The notes under the pieces were generated by a model. It was not told the origin of the DNA. It did not search any database and worked only from the letters and a program-made list of their open reading frames with translations. The translations under genes were made by a program, and so were the position numbers. This document shows positions 8,451-16,632 of a stretch of DNA of 64,000 bases, piece by piece. The stretch spans positions 124,001 to 188,000 of the forward strand of contig NZ_RKMF01000003.1 of assembly GCF_003797835.1 (NCBI RefSeq), in the 5' to 3' direction. How positions within the stretch are numbered: the stretch's first letter is position 1; the number at the start of each line of letters is the position of its first letter. The stretch comes from Kocuria soli. Lineage in GTDB: Bacteria > Actinomycetota > Actinomycetes > Actinomycetales > Micrococcaceae.

Positions 8451-9308
8451 ATGGCCCGAAGGCTTTTCTCTGAGATTTCACCGTTGACCTACAAGATTTC
8501 GGTCAAACGGCAACAGCTGCAGCGCAATGCTATTGATGCAATGGTGCGATAGTCATTCGCGAAGCAGGGCACCGGCGAAAGTCTTGGCATCAAGGTGTAT
8601 TCCCACAACTCACTCATTCGTCGTCGTTTGGGAAATACTCATCCCGAGCTTCAGGAGGGTAAGGCGCGGTCGCTGTCCCTGGCCGCGCCGCATGTTGATG
8701 GGGTGGTCATCGCGCCGGGTGAGACATTCTCCTTTTGGCGCTTGGTCGGTGAGCCTCCACAGCGAAAGGGATACTTGCCGGGTCTGATGATCGAGGGTGA
8801 CCATGCGGCAGTCGGTGTGGGAGGTGGGCTGTGTCAGTTCACCAATCTCCTGCACTGGATGACGTTGCACTCTTCGTTGACCATCGTGGAGCACCACCAC
8901 CACAGTGGGTTGGACCTTTTCCCGGACTTCCAGCGACAGATCCCATTCGGAACGGGCACATCGATTGTTTGGAACTTCCTGGACTATCGGGTCCGGAATG
9001 ATACAGATCAGACATTTCAGTTCCGAGTCCGCGTGGACGATGAATACCTCCGCGGCGAGCTGTGTTCAGATCAAGCCCTGCCGATGAAGTATCACATTCG
9101 GGAGGAAGATGCCTATTTCTACCGGGCTGCCGATCCGCGGACGGCTGCATCCACCGTGCGACGGCACAACGTGGTCATGCGAGACACCCGCGACAAGCGC
9201 ACGGGCAACATTGTGAAAACGGAGCGTCCGCTCGAGAACGATGCCTTGGCCTGCTACGACCCCGACATGATCCGGGACGAGATCCTGCCCGAGAAGCCCT
9301 CGGTGTGA
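8451..9308 (+). pseudogene. vanW: VanW-family gene interrupted by an in-frame amber codon
   Basis: The body (YSHNSLIRRRLGN, VIAPGETFSFWRLVG, GVGGGLCQFTNLLHW, EHHHHSGLDLFPD, QIPFGTGTSI, YHIREEDAYF) is a standard VanW-family protein, a cell-wall-associated family linked to glycopeptide-resistance clusters whose biochemical role is unknown. The expected N-terminal segment is present in the same frame from ATG 8451 (RLFSEISPLTYKISVKRQQ), but TAG 8550-8552 separates it from the body. In-frame codons between the stop and GTG 8595 still read sensibly. So either the gene is broken, or a shortened protein starts at GTG 8595 (237 residues). Without the stop it would be 285 residues. Confidence 0.75.
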
Positions 9309-9339
9309 CTCAGCGCGTGACCTCGTCCCGGCTCAGGGG

Positions 9340-10266
9340 TCACGGCGTCGGCATGCCACCGTTCACGTTCAACGTCTCACCGATCACGTAGCTGGATTCG
9401 GCTGACGCCAGGAACACGTACGCGGGGGCCACTTCCGTGGGCTGACCCGCACGGCCCAGGCCGGTGTCCTGCCCGAAGTTCGGCAGTTTTTCCTTCGGCT
9501 GCCCGTCGCTGACCTGCAGCGGCGTCCAGAAGGGACCCGGGGCCACGGAGTTCACCCGGATTCCGCGGGGGGCCAGCTGTTCGGCGAGGCCCTTGGTGAA
9601 GTTGTTGATCGCGGCCTTGGTGGAGGCGTAGTCCAACAGGGTCGGGGACGGCTTGTACGCCTGGATGGACGTGGAGTTGATGATCGAGGACCCGGCAGGC
9701 ATGTGCTTGAGCGCAGCGCGCGTCAACCGGAACATGCTCAAGACGTTGACGTTGAAGGTGTCCTCGACCTGCTCGTCGGTCAACGCCTCCAGCCCGTCCT
9801 CCACGGCGATTTGGCGGCCGGCGTTGTTCACCAAGATGTTCAGGCCACCCAGGGCGGTGACAGCCTGATCGACCAACTCAGCGGCCGCGTCTCGGTCCGC
9901 GAGGTCACCGGGGAGGAGTTCAACCTTGCGTCCCGTGTCGGCCACGGCGTCGCGGACCCATTCGGCGTCCTCTTGTTCCGCGGGCAGGTAATTGAGGGCG
10001 ATGTCGGCTCCCTCGCGTGCGAAGGCAATGGCGACGGCGGCGCCCAGGCCCGAGTCGGCCCCCGTGATGAGGGCCTTGCGACCCTCCAGGCGCCCCGTGC
10101 CGCGGTAAGAGTGTTCGCCGCGGTCCGTCTTGGGCTCGAGTGTCTTGTCCAGGCCGGGCTCCGGCTGGTCCTGTTTGGGAGGTTCGATCGCCTCGTAACG
10201 GGTCACGGGGTTCTGGAAGACCAGCTGATCGGTGGTCTCGTTGTGTGCGTCCTGGTTCGAGCTCAT
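9340..10266 (-). CDS. SDR-family oxidoreductase (YghA/YhdF-like)
   Basis: 308-residue NAD(P)-dependent short-chain dehydrogenase with the roughly 50-residue N-terminal extension (QDQPEPGLDKTLEPKTDRGE) seen in YghA and general-stress SDRs. The cofactor motif is TGADSGLGAAVA. NNAGRQ, Ser in INSTS and YASTKAA complete the active site, and GETLNVNGGMPTP is the usual C-terminus. The substrate is unknown. The ATG is preceded by AGGAGGCCTTC, a good ribosome binding site. Monocistronic. Confidence 0.88.
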   Translation of the reverse strand: MSSNQDAHNETTDQLVFQNPVTRYEAIEPPKQDQPEPGLDKTLEPKTDRGEHSYRGTGRLEGRKALITGADSGLGAAVAIAFAREGADIALNYLPAEQEDAEWVRDAVADTGRKVELLPGDLADRDAAAELVDQAVTALGGLNILVNNAGRQIAVEDGLEALTDEQVEDTFNVNVLSMFRLTRAALKHMPAGSSIINSTSIQAYKPSPTLLDYASTKAAINNFTKGLAEQLAPRGIRVNSVAPGPFWTPLQVSDGQPKEKLPNFGQDTGLGRAGQPTEVAPAYVFLASAESSYVIGETLNVNGGMPTP

Positions 10267-10364
10267 GAAGGCCTCCTGGTCGATTGTGGTTGCCGTGGCT
10301 CCGAAGAGCGCTCGCCACCAGCCTATTCATCAGTAGCCTGATTAAAAACCCCTCCGTCGATTTA

Positions 10365-10406
10365 GGGGTTGTTCCGCCTATTCGCCCCAATAGGCGGAAC
10401 AACCCC
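10365..10406. repeat. Intergenic palindrome A, copy 1
   Basis: 18-bp perfect arms GGGGTTGTTCCGCCTATT and its complement around a CGCCCC loop. It lies between the divergent SDR and TPR genes. A second, practically identical copy lies at 10957-11004, just after the TPR gene. Confidence 0.85.
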
Positions 10407-10440
10407 GAACTCAGCGCAGGTGGGAGGCGGAATGGGTGGG

Positions 10441-10446
10441 TAGCGT
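10441..10446 (+). promoter_or_regulatory. Putative -10 box of leaderless TPR gene
   Basis: TAGCGT, 6 nt before the ATG at 10453, with no Shine-Dalgarno. Confidence 0.45.
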
Positions 10447-10452
10447 TGCCGA

Positions 10453-10950
10453 ATGACCAGTGACGACCTCCGCCGCCAACTCGACGCCATCTTCAACGCG
10501 CGTGACCGCGCAAACATGGCTCCGACCATCGAAGCCTTCGAGGCTCTCCTGGCGAAGCATCCGGGCGACCCCGAAGTGCTCTTCAAGGTAGGCGGTGCTT
10601 ATGACACCGCGGGTCAGGAGCAGCGAGCCCTGGAGTTCTACGAACGGGCCTTGGACGCGGGGCTGAGCGGGGACTCCCTTCGTGCGTTCTACCTGCCGTA
10701 CGGAAGTACGCTCAAGAACGTCGGGCGGGTCGAAGAGTCCTTGGCGGTGTTCGAGAGGGCGCGGGAACAGTTTCCTGACGACGCCGCGCTCGTCGTCTTC
10801 CATGCGCTCACTCTCCATGAATCTGGACAGCATGGTGCGGCTCTGGGCGAAGTCCTCACCATGGTGGCGGACCGCCTGGACCGTCCGGAGATCGCCCGTT
10901 ACGAACCTGCTATCCGCGGATATGCAGCAGCCCTGACGGAGCAGGCCTAA
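10453..10950 (+). CDS. Small tetratricopeptide-repeat protein
   Basis: 165 residues, almost wholly helical TPR-like repeats (for example ALLAKHPGDPEVLFKVGGAY, EQRALEFYERALDAG, VEESLAVFERAREQFPDDAAL). It matches the TPR_5-type proteins common in actinobacteria and probably acts as a protein-interaction scaffold in the cytoplasm; no signal peptide or catalytic motif is present. The ATG appears leaderless. The gene is exactly bracketed by two copies of palindrome A, which suggests it behaves as a discrete unit. Confidence 0.8.
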   Translation: MTSDDLRRQLDAIFNARDRANMAPTIEAFEALLAKHPGDPEVLFKVGGAYDTAGQEQRALEFYERALDAGLSGDSLRAFYLPYGSTLKNVGRVEESLAVFERAREQFPDDAALVVFHALTLHESGQHGAALGEVLTMVADRLDRPEIARYEPAIRGYAAALTEQA

Positions 10951-10956
10951 GCCCAT

Positions 10957-11004
10957 TTCGGGGTTGTTCCGCCTATTCGCCCCAATAGGCGGAACAACCC
11001 CGAA
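10957..11004. repeat. Intergenic palindrome A, copy 2
   Basis: 21-bp arms (10957-10977 and 10984-11004) around CGCCCC. The core and the right flank (GAACTCGGCG against GAACTCAGCG) match copy 1 at 10365. It begins 7 bp after the TPR stop codon and could end that transcript, although no T-run follows. Confidence 0.85.
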
Positions 11005-11074
11005 CTCGGCGTAGGGAGGTGGGGCGGGCAGGCGCCGTTAGGCTTGTAGATCGACGACCGACGGGGAGGATGAA

Positions 11075-11242
11075 GTGACGATTGGATTTTGGGGTGGCTT
11101 GGGGCTTCTGGTCCTGTCCTTCCTGCTGCTGACCCTGTGCGTCTTCGTCGGTATGTGGGTGATCGGCGGTGCCGGGCGCGGGGCGAACAAGCTGCGCGGA
11201 GGAAAGCGTCGGAAGTCGATCCTGTTCCCCCGGCGTCGATGA
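11075..11242 (+). CDS. 55-residue single-pass membrane protein
   Basis: A short frame starting at GTG with a strong ribosome binding site (GGGGAGGATGAA). The product has one hydrophobic helix (residues 8-31, LGLLVLSFLLL then CVFVGMWVI) followed by an Arg/Lys-rich tail (GGKRRKS, ending FPRRR), so N-out/C-in topology is expected. No family is recognised. The stop overlaps ATG 11239 of the hydrolase remnant. Confidence 0.6.
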   Translation: MTIGFWGGLGLLVLSFLLLTLCVFVGMWVIGGAGRGANKLRGGKRRKSILFPRRR

Positions 11243-11751
11243 CCCCGCCCGTCACCCCCACACCGCCGTCGCGGCTGGTCGGCGGCGCAGTCGCGATCCT
11301 GACTGCTGACATGTTGGAGCCATCCGGCCATGGACTGCGCGGGAAGGTCCTGACCAACCCCAACGTGGATCTGACGTTGGCTCTCTAAGACGACCTGGCG
11401 CCGGCTGGACCAGGGTTGGACCTCCCCACGGCCGGGGCAGCTGCATGGTGGACACCGGCCGGATCCGTGTTCAACCCCCTCGACATCGGGTTACCGGCGA
11501 GGGTCAACGCGATCCTGGCCGTTGGAGATCAGGATGCTCTACTGCGCGAAGCACGGGAGTTCTCCCACCGGAATCCCGGCCGCGTAAAACTCCATGAGAT
11601 CCGCGTTGCGGGTCATGGGTTCTTTGGGGGAGGGGACCCCGCATCGCGTCACGGCACTTCGCTTGTCTTGGCAGATGCCCTCGCTTTGCTGGAAACCCGT
11701 ACACTTCACCAAAGCTCGAGTCGCAGGGATTGCGGGGAGGCCAAACCGTGA
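11239..11751 (+). pseudogene. Alpha/beta-hydrolase remnant with internal stop
   Basis: One reading frame carries the C-terminal half of an alpha/beta-hydrolase-3 type protein: AVAILTADMLEPSG, GKVLTNPNVDLTL, then after TAA 11386-11388 DLPTAGAAAWW, FNPLD, ILAVGDQDALLREAREF and the catalytic-His region HEIRVAGHGFF. The N-terminal half with the oxyanion HGGG motif and the nucleophile elbow is missing. I infer a decayed gene. No function can be assigned to the fragments. Confidence 0.5.
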
Positions 11752-12080
11752 GCTTGACCGACTTTCACCCGCCCTACACTGCGGTCATCTTCACGAGCAC
11801 CCTGGCCGGGAACGCGCCGGGGTATGAGGAGATGGCCGCTCGGATGGAAATGCTGGTCGTCGACCAACCGGGCTACCTGGGTCACGAATCCGCGCGGACG
11901 CCCGGTGGCCTTGGCATCACGGTTTCCTATTGGCGTACGGCCCAAGACGCCCAGGCGTGGAAGGGCAACCACGAACACCTTCTGGCACAGTCGGCGGGTT
12001 CGCGGACGTGGTACTCGGACTACAGCGTCCGAATCGCCGTCGTCGAACGGCAGTACGACAGGTCGACGTCGCCGCACTGA
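11748..12080 (+). CDS. Antibiotic-biosynthesis-monooxygenase (ABM) domain protein
   Basis: 110 residues with an ABM ferredoxin-like barrel: YTAVIFTSTLAG, the helix YEEMAARMEMLVVDQPGYLG, the strand GGLGITVSYWRTAQDAQAW and the end YSDYSVRIAVVE. This matches the YqjZ-type stand-alone ABM proteins, whose substrates are mostly unknown. GTG 11748 is preferred over an upstream start because GGGGAGG lies 8 nt before it. It overlaps the end of the hydrolase remnant by 4 bp. Confidence 0.78.
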   Translation: MSLTDFHPPYTAVIFTSTLAGNAPGYEEMAARMEMLVVDQPGYLGHESARTPGGLGITVSYWRTAQDAQAWKGNHEHLLAQSAGSRTWYSDYSVRIAVVERQYDRSTSPH

Positions 12081-12447
12081 AGGCTCCGCCCTTCGCCCCT
12101 GACCATGTCCACTTGAGTGACCTGATACCTGGAAGCCAGTGAAAAGAAGCTTTTTCGGTTGGCCTTTCGGAGATCAGGGGCTCACCCCTTGGCCAGTGAT
12201 GTATTCCGTGCATTGACCGTCGTGTCAAGCGCGACTAATTTTCAGAACACCAGAGGAACTTCGGCCGGAGGAAATCTATCAACAACCCGTCGCAAGAGAT
12301 ATGGGGCGATGGGGTTGTGTGCGGCGGGTGAGGTCTTCAGATCTTCACTTCATTTCTTCACGAGGGAAAATTCCCGATGAAATTCGGGTCACCTCTCATG
12401 CATTGTCTCGGATTCATGTTCTGTGTTCCTGAAAGGTCGAATCGATC
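12081..12447. other. Intergenic region upstream of NlpC/P60 gene
   Basis: 367 bp with no supportable gene and a lower GC content than the surroundings. I looked for a ydaO-type c-di-AMP riboswitch, often found before such hydrolases, and did not recognise its conserved blocks. It is probably a long 5' leader or promoter region. Confidence 0.4.
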
Positions 12448-13155
12448 ATGAAAACAGTCTCTTTGTCCCAGAAGCTGGCAACGGTCTCCACATGCGTGGT
12501 GATTTGCGCCAGTGGCCTGTACGCCGCCGTGACGCCTGCGAGTGCAGCGGATCCTTATCCGAACGCTCCCAACTGCGTGGTGGAATCAGACCATGTCAAG
12601 GTGAAGTCCGGCTCCACGGGTAACTCTGTCAAGGAAGCCCAGTGCTGGCTGAACAAGTACAACTACGGCCTGAGCGTGGACGGAAAGTTCGGTCCCGCGA
12701 CGGACGCGGCCGTCCGTAGCTTCCAGAAGGCCCACGGTCTCACCGCCGACGGTGTCGTGGGGCCCAAGACCTGGAATGCGCTGATCTACGGGAGCAAGCC
12801 ATCGCAGGACTCTCGAGCGGCGCGCGTGAACTCGGTGATCAGCTACGCGCGGTCCCAGGTGGGGGATCGATACGTGTGGGGTGCTGAGGGCCCCAATTCC
12901 TTTGACTGCTCAGGCCTGACCCTCCGTGCCTTTGAGAAGGCGGGCATCAAGCTCCCCCGGACCTCCGGTGCGCAGGCTGCTGCCTACCCGAAGGTTCCGG
13001 CGTCCCAACGTCAGCCGGGTGACCTCATGCACTACCCGGGCCACGTGGGGATTTACGTCGGCAACGGAAAGATGATCGACGCCTCGCGTTCGAAGGGAGA
13101 GGTCGTCGAACGCCCGGTGTGGGGTACCCCGACCTACCACCGGGTGATTCCCTGA
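12448..13155 (+). CDS. Secreted peptidoglycan hydrolase, PG-binding + NlpC/P60
   Basis: 235-residue exported cell-wall hydrolase. There is a Sec signal (residues 1-33, cleavage after ASA). A PG_binding_1 domain (about 50-115: [29 protein letters not shown]) precedes an NlpC/P60 endopeptidase domain (about 125-235) with Cys154 in [10 protein letters not shown] and His199 in HVGIYVGNG. It would cleave gamma-D-Glu to diamino-acid bonds in peptide stems during wall remodelling. The preceding 12 nt (CTGAAAGGTCGA) give an AAAGG ribosome binding site. Monocistronic, followed by a strong palindromic terminator. Confidence 0.9.
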   Translation: MKTVSLSQKLATVSTCVVICASGLYAAVTPASAADPYPNAPNCVVESDHVKVKSGSTGNSVKEAQCWLNKYNYGLSVDGKFGPATDAAVRSFQKAHGLTADGVVGPKTWNALIYGSKPSQDSRAARVNSVISYARSQVGDRYVWGAEGPNSFDCSGLTLRAFEKAGIKLPRTSGAQAAAYPKVPASQRQPGDLMHYPGHVGIYVGNGKMIDASRSKGEVVERPVWGTPTYHRVIP

Positions 13156-13184
13156 TCCGTCACAGCCAGCCAACCAGGCACCAA

Positions 13185-13232
13185 TGAGCATCCGGTGTGA
13201 TCGTCGTCAATGACGATCACACCGGATGCTCA
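13185..13232. terminator. Bidirectional palindromic terminator
   Basis: Perfect 21-bp arms (13185-13205 and 13212-13232) with a 6-nt loop, between the convergent NlpC/P60 and hydrolase genes. There is no T-run. It stacks with the other long palindromes of this window. Confidence 0.75.
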
Positions 13233-13245
13233 TGCGCGTCTTCCG

Positions 13246-14418
13246 TCAGCCTTTCCCGTCGAGTTCTCCGAACGTGTCCGCCACCCAGTCGGCGATGAAC
13301 TCGGACACGTACGGGAAGTGGTCCAACCCGATGTGTTCGGCGCCGCCTTCCTCCCGGGTGAAGATCCGCAGCTCCCGTTTGGGGCTGTTGACGGCTTGGT
13401 CGAAGGAACGGTGCGCGTACTCGACCGGAATCTGCCGGTCGTTCTCCCCGTGGGCGATCAGGAACGGCACGCTGATCTTCTCGACCACTCCGTCCAGGTG
13501 CACGCCGTCGGCGAAGTCCAGGAAGTCCTCCAGGATCTCGCCCTCGTACCCCCAGACCCACTGCACGTGCTCCCAGTAGTGGGGGACGGGTCGCTCGCCT
13601 TCGCGTTCCTTACGACGGCGCTGGACCGCCCCCCAGTTGTGGTTGGCTCCCCAGGCGACAACCAGCGCCAGGCGCTTCTCGAAGGCCGCTGCCCGCGGGG
13701 CGTAGTACCCGCCCAGTGACCAGCCGAGCAGCCCGATGCGGTCGGCGCGGACGTCGTCGCGCGTGAGCAGGTAGTCCACGCAGGCCGCCGCCCATTCCTC
13801 GGAATCGATCTGCGAGGTCAACCCCTGGAGCCTCAGTGCTTCGCCGGTCCCCGGGGTGTCGACCATGAGGGTGGAGATGCCGCGTTCGGCCAGTTCCGCG
13901 GGGTGCCCGGAGACGAACATGTGCTCCTTGGTCGAGTCCAACCCGTTGAACATGATCATCACGGGTGCGGGACCCTCAGCGGTGGCCGGCGCCTTGCTGA
14001 AATATGCGGGCAACGTGGTGTCGCGGAACGGGACCTCCACCCTGGAGACGTTCGGGTGCGCCAGCCGGAAGGAGTTCTCGGCCAGTTCCAGACAACGGCG
14101 GTAGGTGGCCAACCGCTCGGTGGAACTGTTGGACTGCATACGCTCGGCGTGGATCAGGTAGTCCAGCGCCCGGAAGTACGTCCGGCCGGCGGATGTGGTG
14201 CGCCCGGCAGCTTCCTGCTCCTCGGCCTGGGTCACCAGCTGGTCCACCAGACCGGTCCACGCCTTGAGGAAGTCTTCCGTGCCCACGTCCTCGTTGGTCG
14301 TGGCCACGTCGCGCAAGGGGCGGCACGCGCGGTCGACCTCGTCGATCTGGCCTCCGGAGTTGAGCGTGGCCACCACACTCAGGTTCCAGACGTAGTTGCC
14401 CGGGAAGTACTCGAACAC
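13246..14418 (-). CDS. Alpha/beta hydrolase, 2,6-dihydroxypseudooxynicotine-hydrolase-like
   Basis: 390 residues: a helical N-terminal cap (about 1-125) and an alpha/beta-hydrolase core with the nucleophile elbow GWSLGGYY, a catalytic Asp in ENDRQIP and His in EEGGAEHIG. This layout matches FrsA/DHPON-hydrolase relatives that cleave C-C bonds of aromatic side chains or ring-fission products. It lies 113 bp downstream of the extradiol dioxygenase on the same strand and probably acts on its product. The GTG start has AAAGGA 6 nt upstream. The substrate is inferred only from context. Confidence 0.82.
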   Translation of the reverse strand: MFEYFPGNYVWNLSVVATLNSGGQIDEVDRACRPLRDVATTNEDVGTEDFLKAWTGLVDQLVTQAEEQEAAGRTTSAGRTYFRALDYLIHAERMQSNSSTERLATYRRCLELAENSFRLAHPNVSRVEVPFRDTTLPAYFSKAPATAEGPAPVMIMFNGLDSTKEHMFVSGHPAELAERGISTLMVDTPGTGEALRLQGLTSQIDSEEWAAACVDYLLTRDDVRADRIGLLGWSLGGYYAPRAAAFEKRLALVVAWGANHNWGAVQRRRKEREGERPVPHYWEHVQWVWGYEGEILEDFLDFADGVHLDGVVEKISVPFLIAHGENDRQIPVEYAHRSFDQAVNSPKRELRIFTREEGGAEHIGLDHFPYVSEFIADWVADTFGELDGKG

Positions 14419-14531
14419 GGGGCGTCCTTTCGTTGACGTTCAGGTCGGTTGTCGTCAGGGGTGGGGGCGGCAGGCGAGGGGTCAGGGAAGCGGTGCCCCG
14501 CGCCGTCGTCGTCGCGGGTCACCGAACCTGC

Positions 14532-15551
14532 TCAGCCGCGACCCTGGACCGCGTAGGGGTTGAGCAGGGCTTCCTTCATCTCTTCCGACGCGCCTTCCTC
14601 CGTGGCCGTGAAACCTTCGGCCTGGGGGAAGGACTCGGTCATGGACTGCGGCATGGCGCCGTTGCGGTAGAAGTTGTTGGATCCTTGGGACGGCTTCCAG
14701 GTGTTGGCTTCCCAGTCCGGCACGTAGTTGCGGTAACCGCCGGAGTTCAGTTCCACGCGCAGTGCCGACGGCTCACGGAAGTACAGGAAGTTCTGCTCGC
14801 CGATGCCGTGGATGGAGGGTCCGTACTCCATGGGCGTCCCGTGCTCCATCAGGACATCGGCGGTGCGCAGCAGGTCCTCGTGGGTGTCCACCCAGAACGC
14901 GATGTGGTTGACGCGTCCGGCGCGCTCGGAGGTGTCCAGGACGACGCCGAGGTCGTGGGACTTCTCATTGGTCGTGAGCACCGAGAACACGGTGATGGGG
15001 GCTTCGTCCAGATCGGTGAAGGCCATGACGCGGAAGCCGAGGTTCTGCGAGTACCACTCGGCGAACCCGTGGACGTCCGAGGTGGCCACGGTGACGTGGT
15101 CCAGGAACCGCGGAGCGCACGAATGCTGACTGCGCTTCTCCGGGCGATCGGGGTAGATGGAGGCCAGCTCCTCGGGCGCCTGGTACTTCTCGACCTCCCA
15201 GACAAGGCGCATCGGGTGACCGTACGGGCCGGTGAACTCGTAGGCGCGGCCATAGCAGTAACCGCCCTCGGTCCATTCACCCGTGATCCCGGAGGCCTCG
15301 ATGCGGGACGCCGCGGTTTCCAGCGCCTCCGGGGACGTGGTGCGCCACGCCATCCGGTGCAGTGAGGGTTCGTCCCCGGGCACCAGCACCAGGCTGTACG
15401 TGCTGTAGTCGCCCCAGCAGCGCAGGTACACGCGGTCATCGGCCCGGTGGACCTCCCGCATGCCGAACTTCTCGATGTAGAACGTGGCCGAGGCCTCGAC
15501 GTCCGGGCAGGTGATCTCCAGGTGGCTCAGGTGAGCAAGCAGCTTCTCCAC
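14532..15551 (-). CDS. Extradiol ring-cleavage (catechol 2,3-) dioxygenase, VOC type
   Basis: 339-residue two-domain type I extradiol dioxygenase. The N-terminal VOC half starts LAHLSHLEIT. In the C-terminal half the Fe(II) ligands are His in FLDHVTVAT, His in RVNHIAFWV and Glu in ALRVELNSGG. A roughly 55-residue tail follows. It opens a catecholic ring next to the hydroxyls with O2. The GTG start is chosen because AAAGG lies 9 nt upstream; an earlier ATG at 15596 adds 15 unrelated residues. First gene of a two-gene operon with the hydrolase. Confidence 0.88.
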   Translation of the reverse strand: MEKLLAHLSHLEITCPDVEASATFYIEKFGMREVHRADDRVYLRCWGDYSTYSLVLVPGDEPSLHRMAWRTTSPEALETAASRIEASGITGEWTEGGYCYGRAYEFTGPYGHPMRLVWEVEKYQAPEELASIYPDRPEKRSQHSCAPRFLDHVTVATSDVHGFAEWYSQNLGFRVMAFTDLDEAPITVFSVLTTNEKSHDLGVVLDTSERAGRVNHIAFWVDTHEDLLRTADVLMEHGTPMEYGPSIHGIGEQNFLYFREPSALRVELNSGGYRNYVPDWEANTWKPSQGSNNFYRNGAMPQSMTESFPQAEGFTATEEGASEEMKEALLNPYAVQGRG

Positions 15552-15691
15552 GGTGGTGGCCTTTCGACGATGTTCGGTCCACGGCGCTCCCTGCAATTCG
15601 CGGGGACTCGCGGGAGCGATGCGATGTGATTCCGAACACCATCGTGGGCGCCGCCGTCCGTCGGCGGAATCCCGTGATTCTCATATCAAGT

Positions 15692-15748
15692 ATCGACGGC
15701 ATGAATGCGTCGGGGTTGACCGGCTTCCTAGCATCGACTGCATGAATG
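15692..15748 (+). promoter_or_regulatory. 16-bp direct repeat over the SDR start
   Basis: ATCGACGGCATGAATG (15692-15707) and ATCGACTGCATGAATG (15733-15748) differ at one base and are 41 bp apart, about four helical turns. The second copy covers the start codon. It lies in the divergent dioxygenase/SDR promoter region and could be a regulator site. Confidence 0.4.
15729..15734 (+). promoter_or_regulatory. Putative -10 box of leaderless SDR gene
   Basis: TAGCAT, 7 nt before the ATG at 15742. Confidence 0.4.
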
Positions 15749-16572
15749 AGATGGGTGAAGGTCGATTGCTTGACGACGTAGCGCCAAGGGTCCTCGCCGA
15801 CCTCACGGGATGCGTGGTCGTGGTCACCGGGGCCAACGGTGGGCAGGGGCTGGCCGAAGCGGCCATGCTCGTCACGGCCGGGGCCCGGGTGATCGTCGGT
15901 GACCTCAAGCCCGAACCCTCCGACGAGTTGCGGCGGGTGCTCGACGACGCCGACCGCGCCACCGGTGGAGCCGACTACGTGTGCCTGGACGTGACCTCGC
16001 CCGAAGCCTGGTCCCGCGTTACCGAGGTGGCCGAAGGGAAGTACGGGCGGATCGACGGGTTGGTCAACAACGCCGGCATCACCCGGCGACCCCGTCTTCT
16101 CGAAGCCACGCCGGAGGACATGCGGGCCGTTGCGGACGTCAACGTCACGGGCGCGCTCCTGGGAATCCAGGCCTGCGCACCGCTCATGGGCCAAGGAGGA
16201 TCGATCGTCAACGTCGGTTCGGTGGCAGCGCTGACGGGTCACTACCCGGTGGCGTACACCGCCAGCAAGTGGGGACTCCGCGGCCTGTCGGCGGCAGCAG
16301 CCACCGAACTCGGCCCCCGCGGGATCCGCGTGAACACGGTCCACCCGGGGTTCATCGAGACTCCCATGACGGCCTCTGCGCGGCCGGAGTTCCGCGCCGC
16401 CAACCTGGCCGAGACCCCGCTGGGTCGCACCGGGACTCCGGAGGAGGTGGCCGCCGTCGTCCTCTTCCTGCTCAGTCCCGCCGCCTCCTACGTCACGGGC
16501 GCGGAGATCCCCGTGGACGGCGGGCAGTCCGCCCACGGCGGTGCCAAGTCGATCTCCGACGCGCTGCGCTGA
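15742..16572 (+). CDS. SDR-family dehydrogenase of the catabolic island
   Basis: 276-residue classical short-chain dehydrogenase: cofactor loop TGANGGQGLAEA, D in VGDLKP (NAD preference), NNAGITR, catalytic Ser in VGSVAAL, YTASKWG and the tail GAEIPVDGG. It probably oxidises a hydroxyl intermediate (dihydrodiol or side-chain alcohol) of the pathway encoded around it. It is divergent from the dioxygenase operon. The ATG follows a TAGCAT box by 7 nt with no Shine-Dalgarno. A further in-frame ATG occurs 9 nt later. Confidence 0.85.
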   Translation: MNEMGEGRLLDDVAPRVLADLTGCVVVVTGANGGQGLAEAAMLVTAGARVIVGDLKPEPSDELRRVLDDADRATGGADYVCLDVTSPEAWSRVTEVAEGKYGRIDGLVNNAGITRRPRLLEATPEDMRAVADVNVTGALLGIQACAPLMGQGGSIVNVGSVAALTGHYPVAYTASKWGLRGLSAAAATELGPRGIRVNTVHPGFIETPMTASARPEFRAANLAETPLGRTGTPEEVAAVVLFLLSPAASYVTGAEIPVDGGQSAHGGAKSISDALR

Positions 16573-16632
16573 CCGGGAGGGTGGGGGAGACCCCCGGCCC
16601 GGTCAGCAGGCGCAATCACGCACCACCGTGGA

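Noticed and set aside
10365-11004. The paired palindromes as insertion-sequence ends around the TPR gene
   Set aside because: No transposase lies between them, each copy is itself a complete palindrome, and no target duplication is visible outside.
12159-12380. A 73-residue plus-strand ORF in the gap before the NlpC/P60 gene
   Set aside because: No ribosome binding site, no recognisable domain and an odd composition; not supportable as a gene.
12081-12447. A ydaO-type c-di-AMP riboswitch before the NlpC/P60 gene
   Set aside because: I looked for its conserved blocks on the plus strand and could not recognise them; the region has only weak structure.
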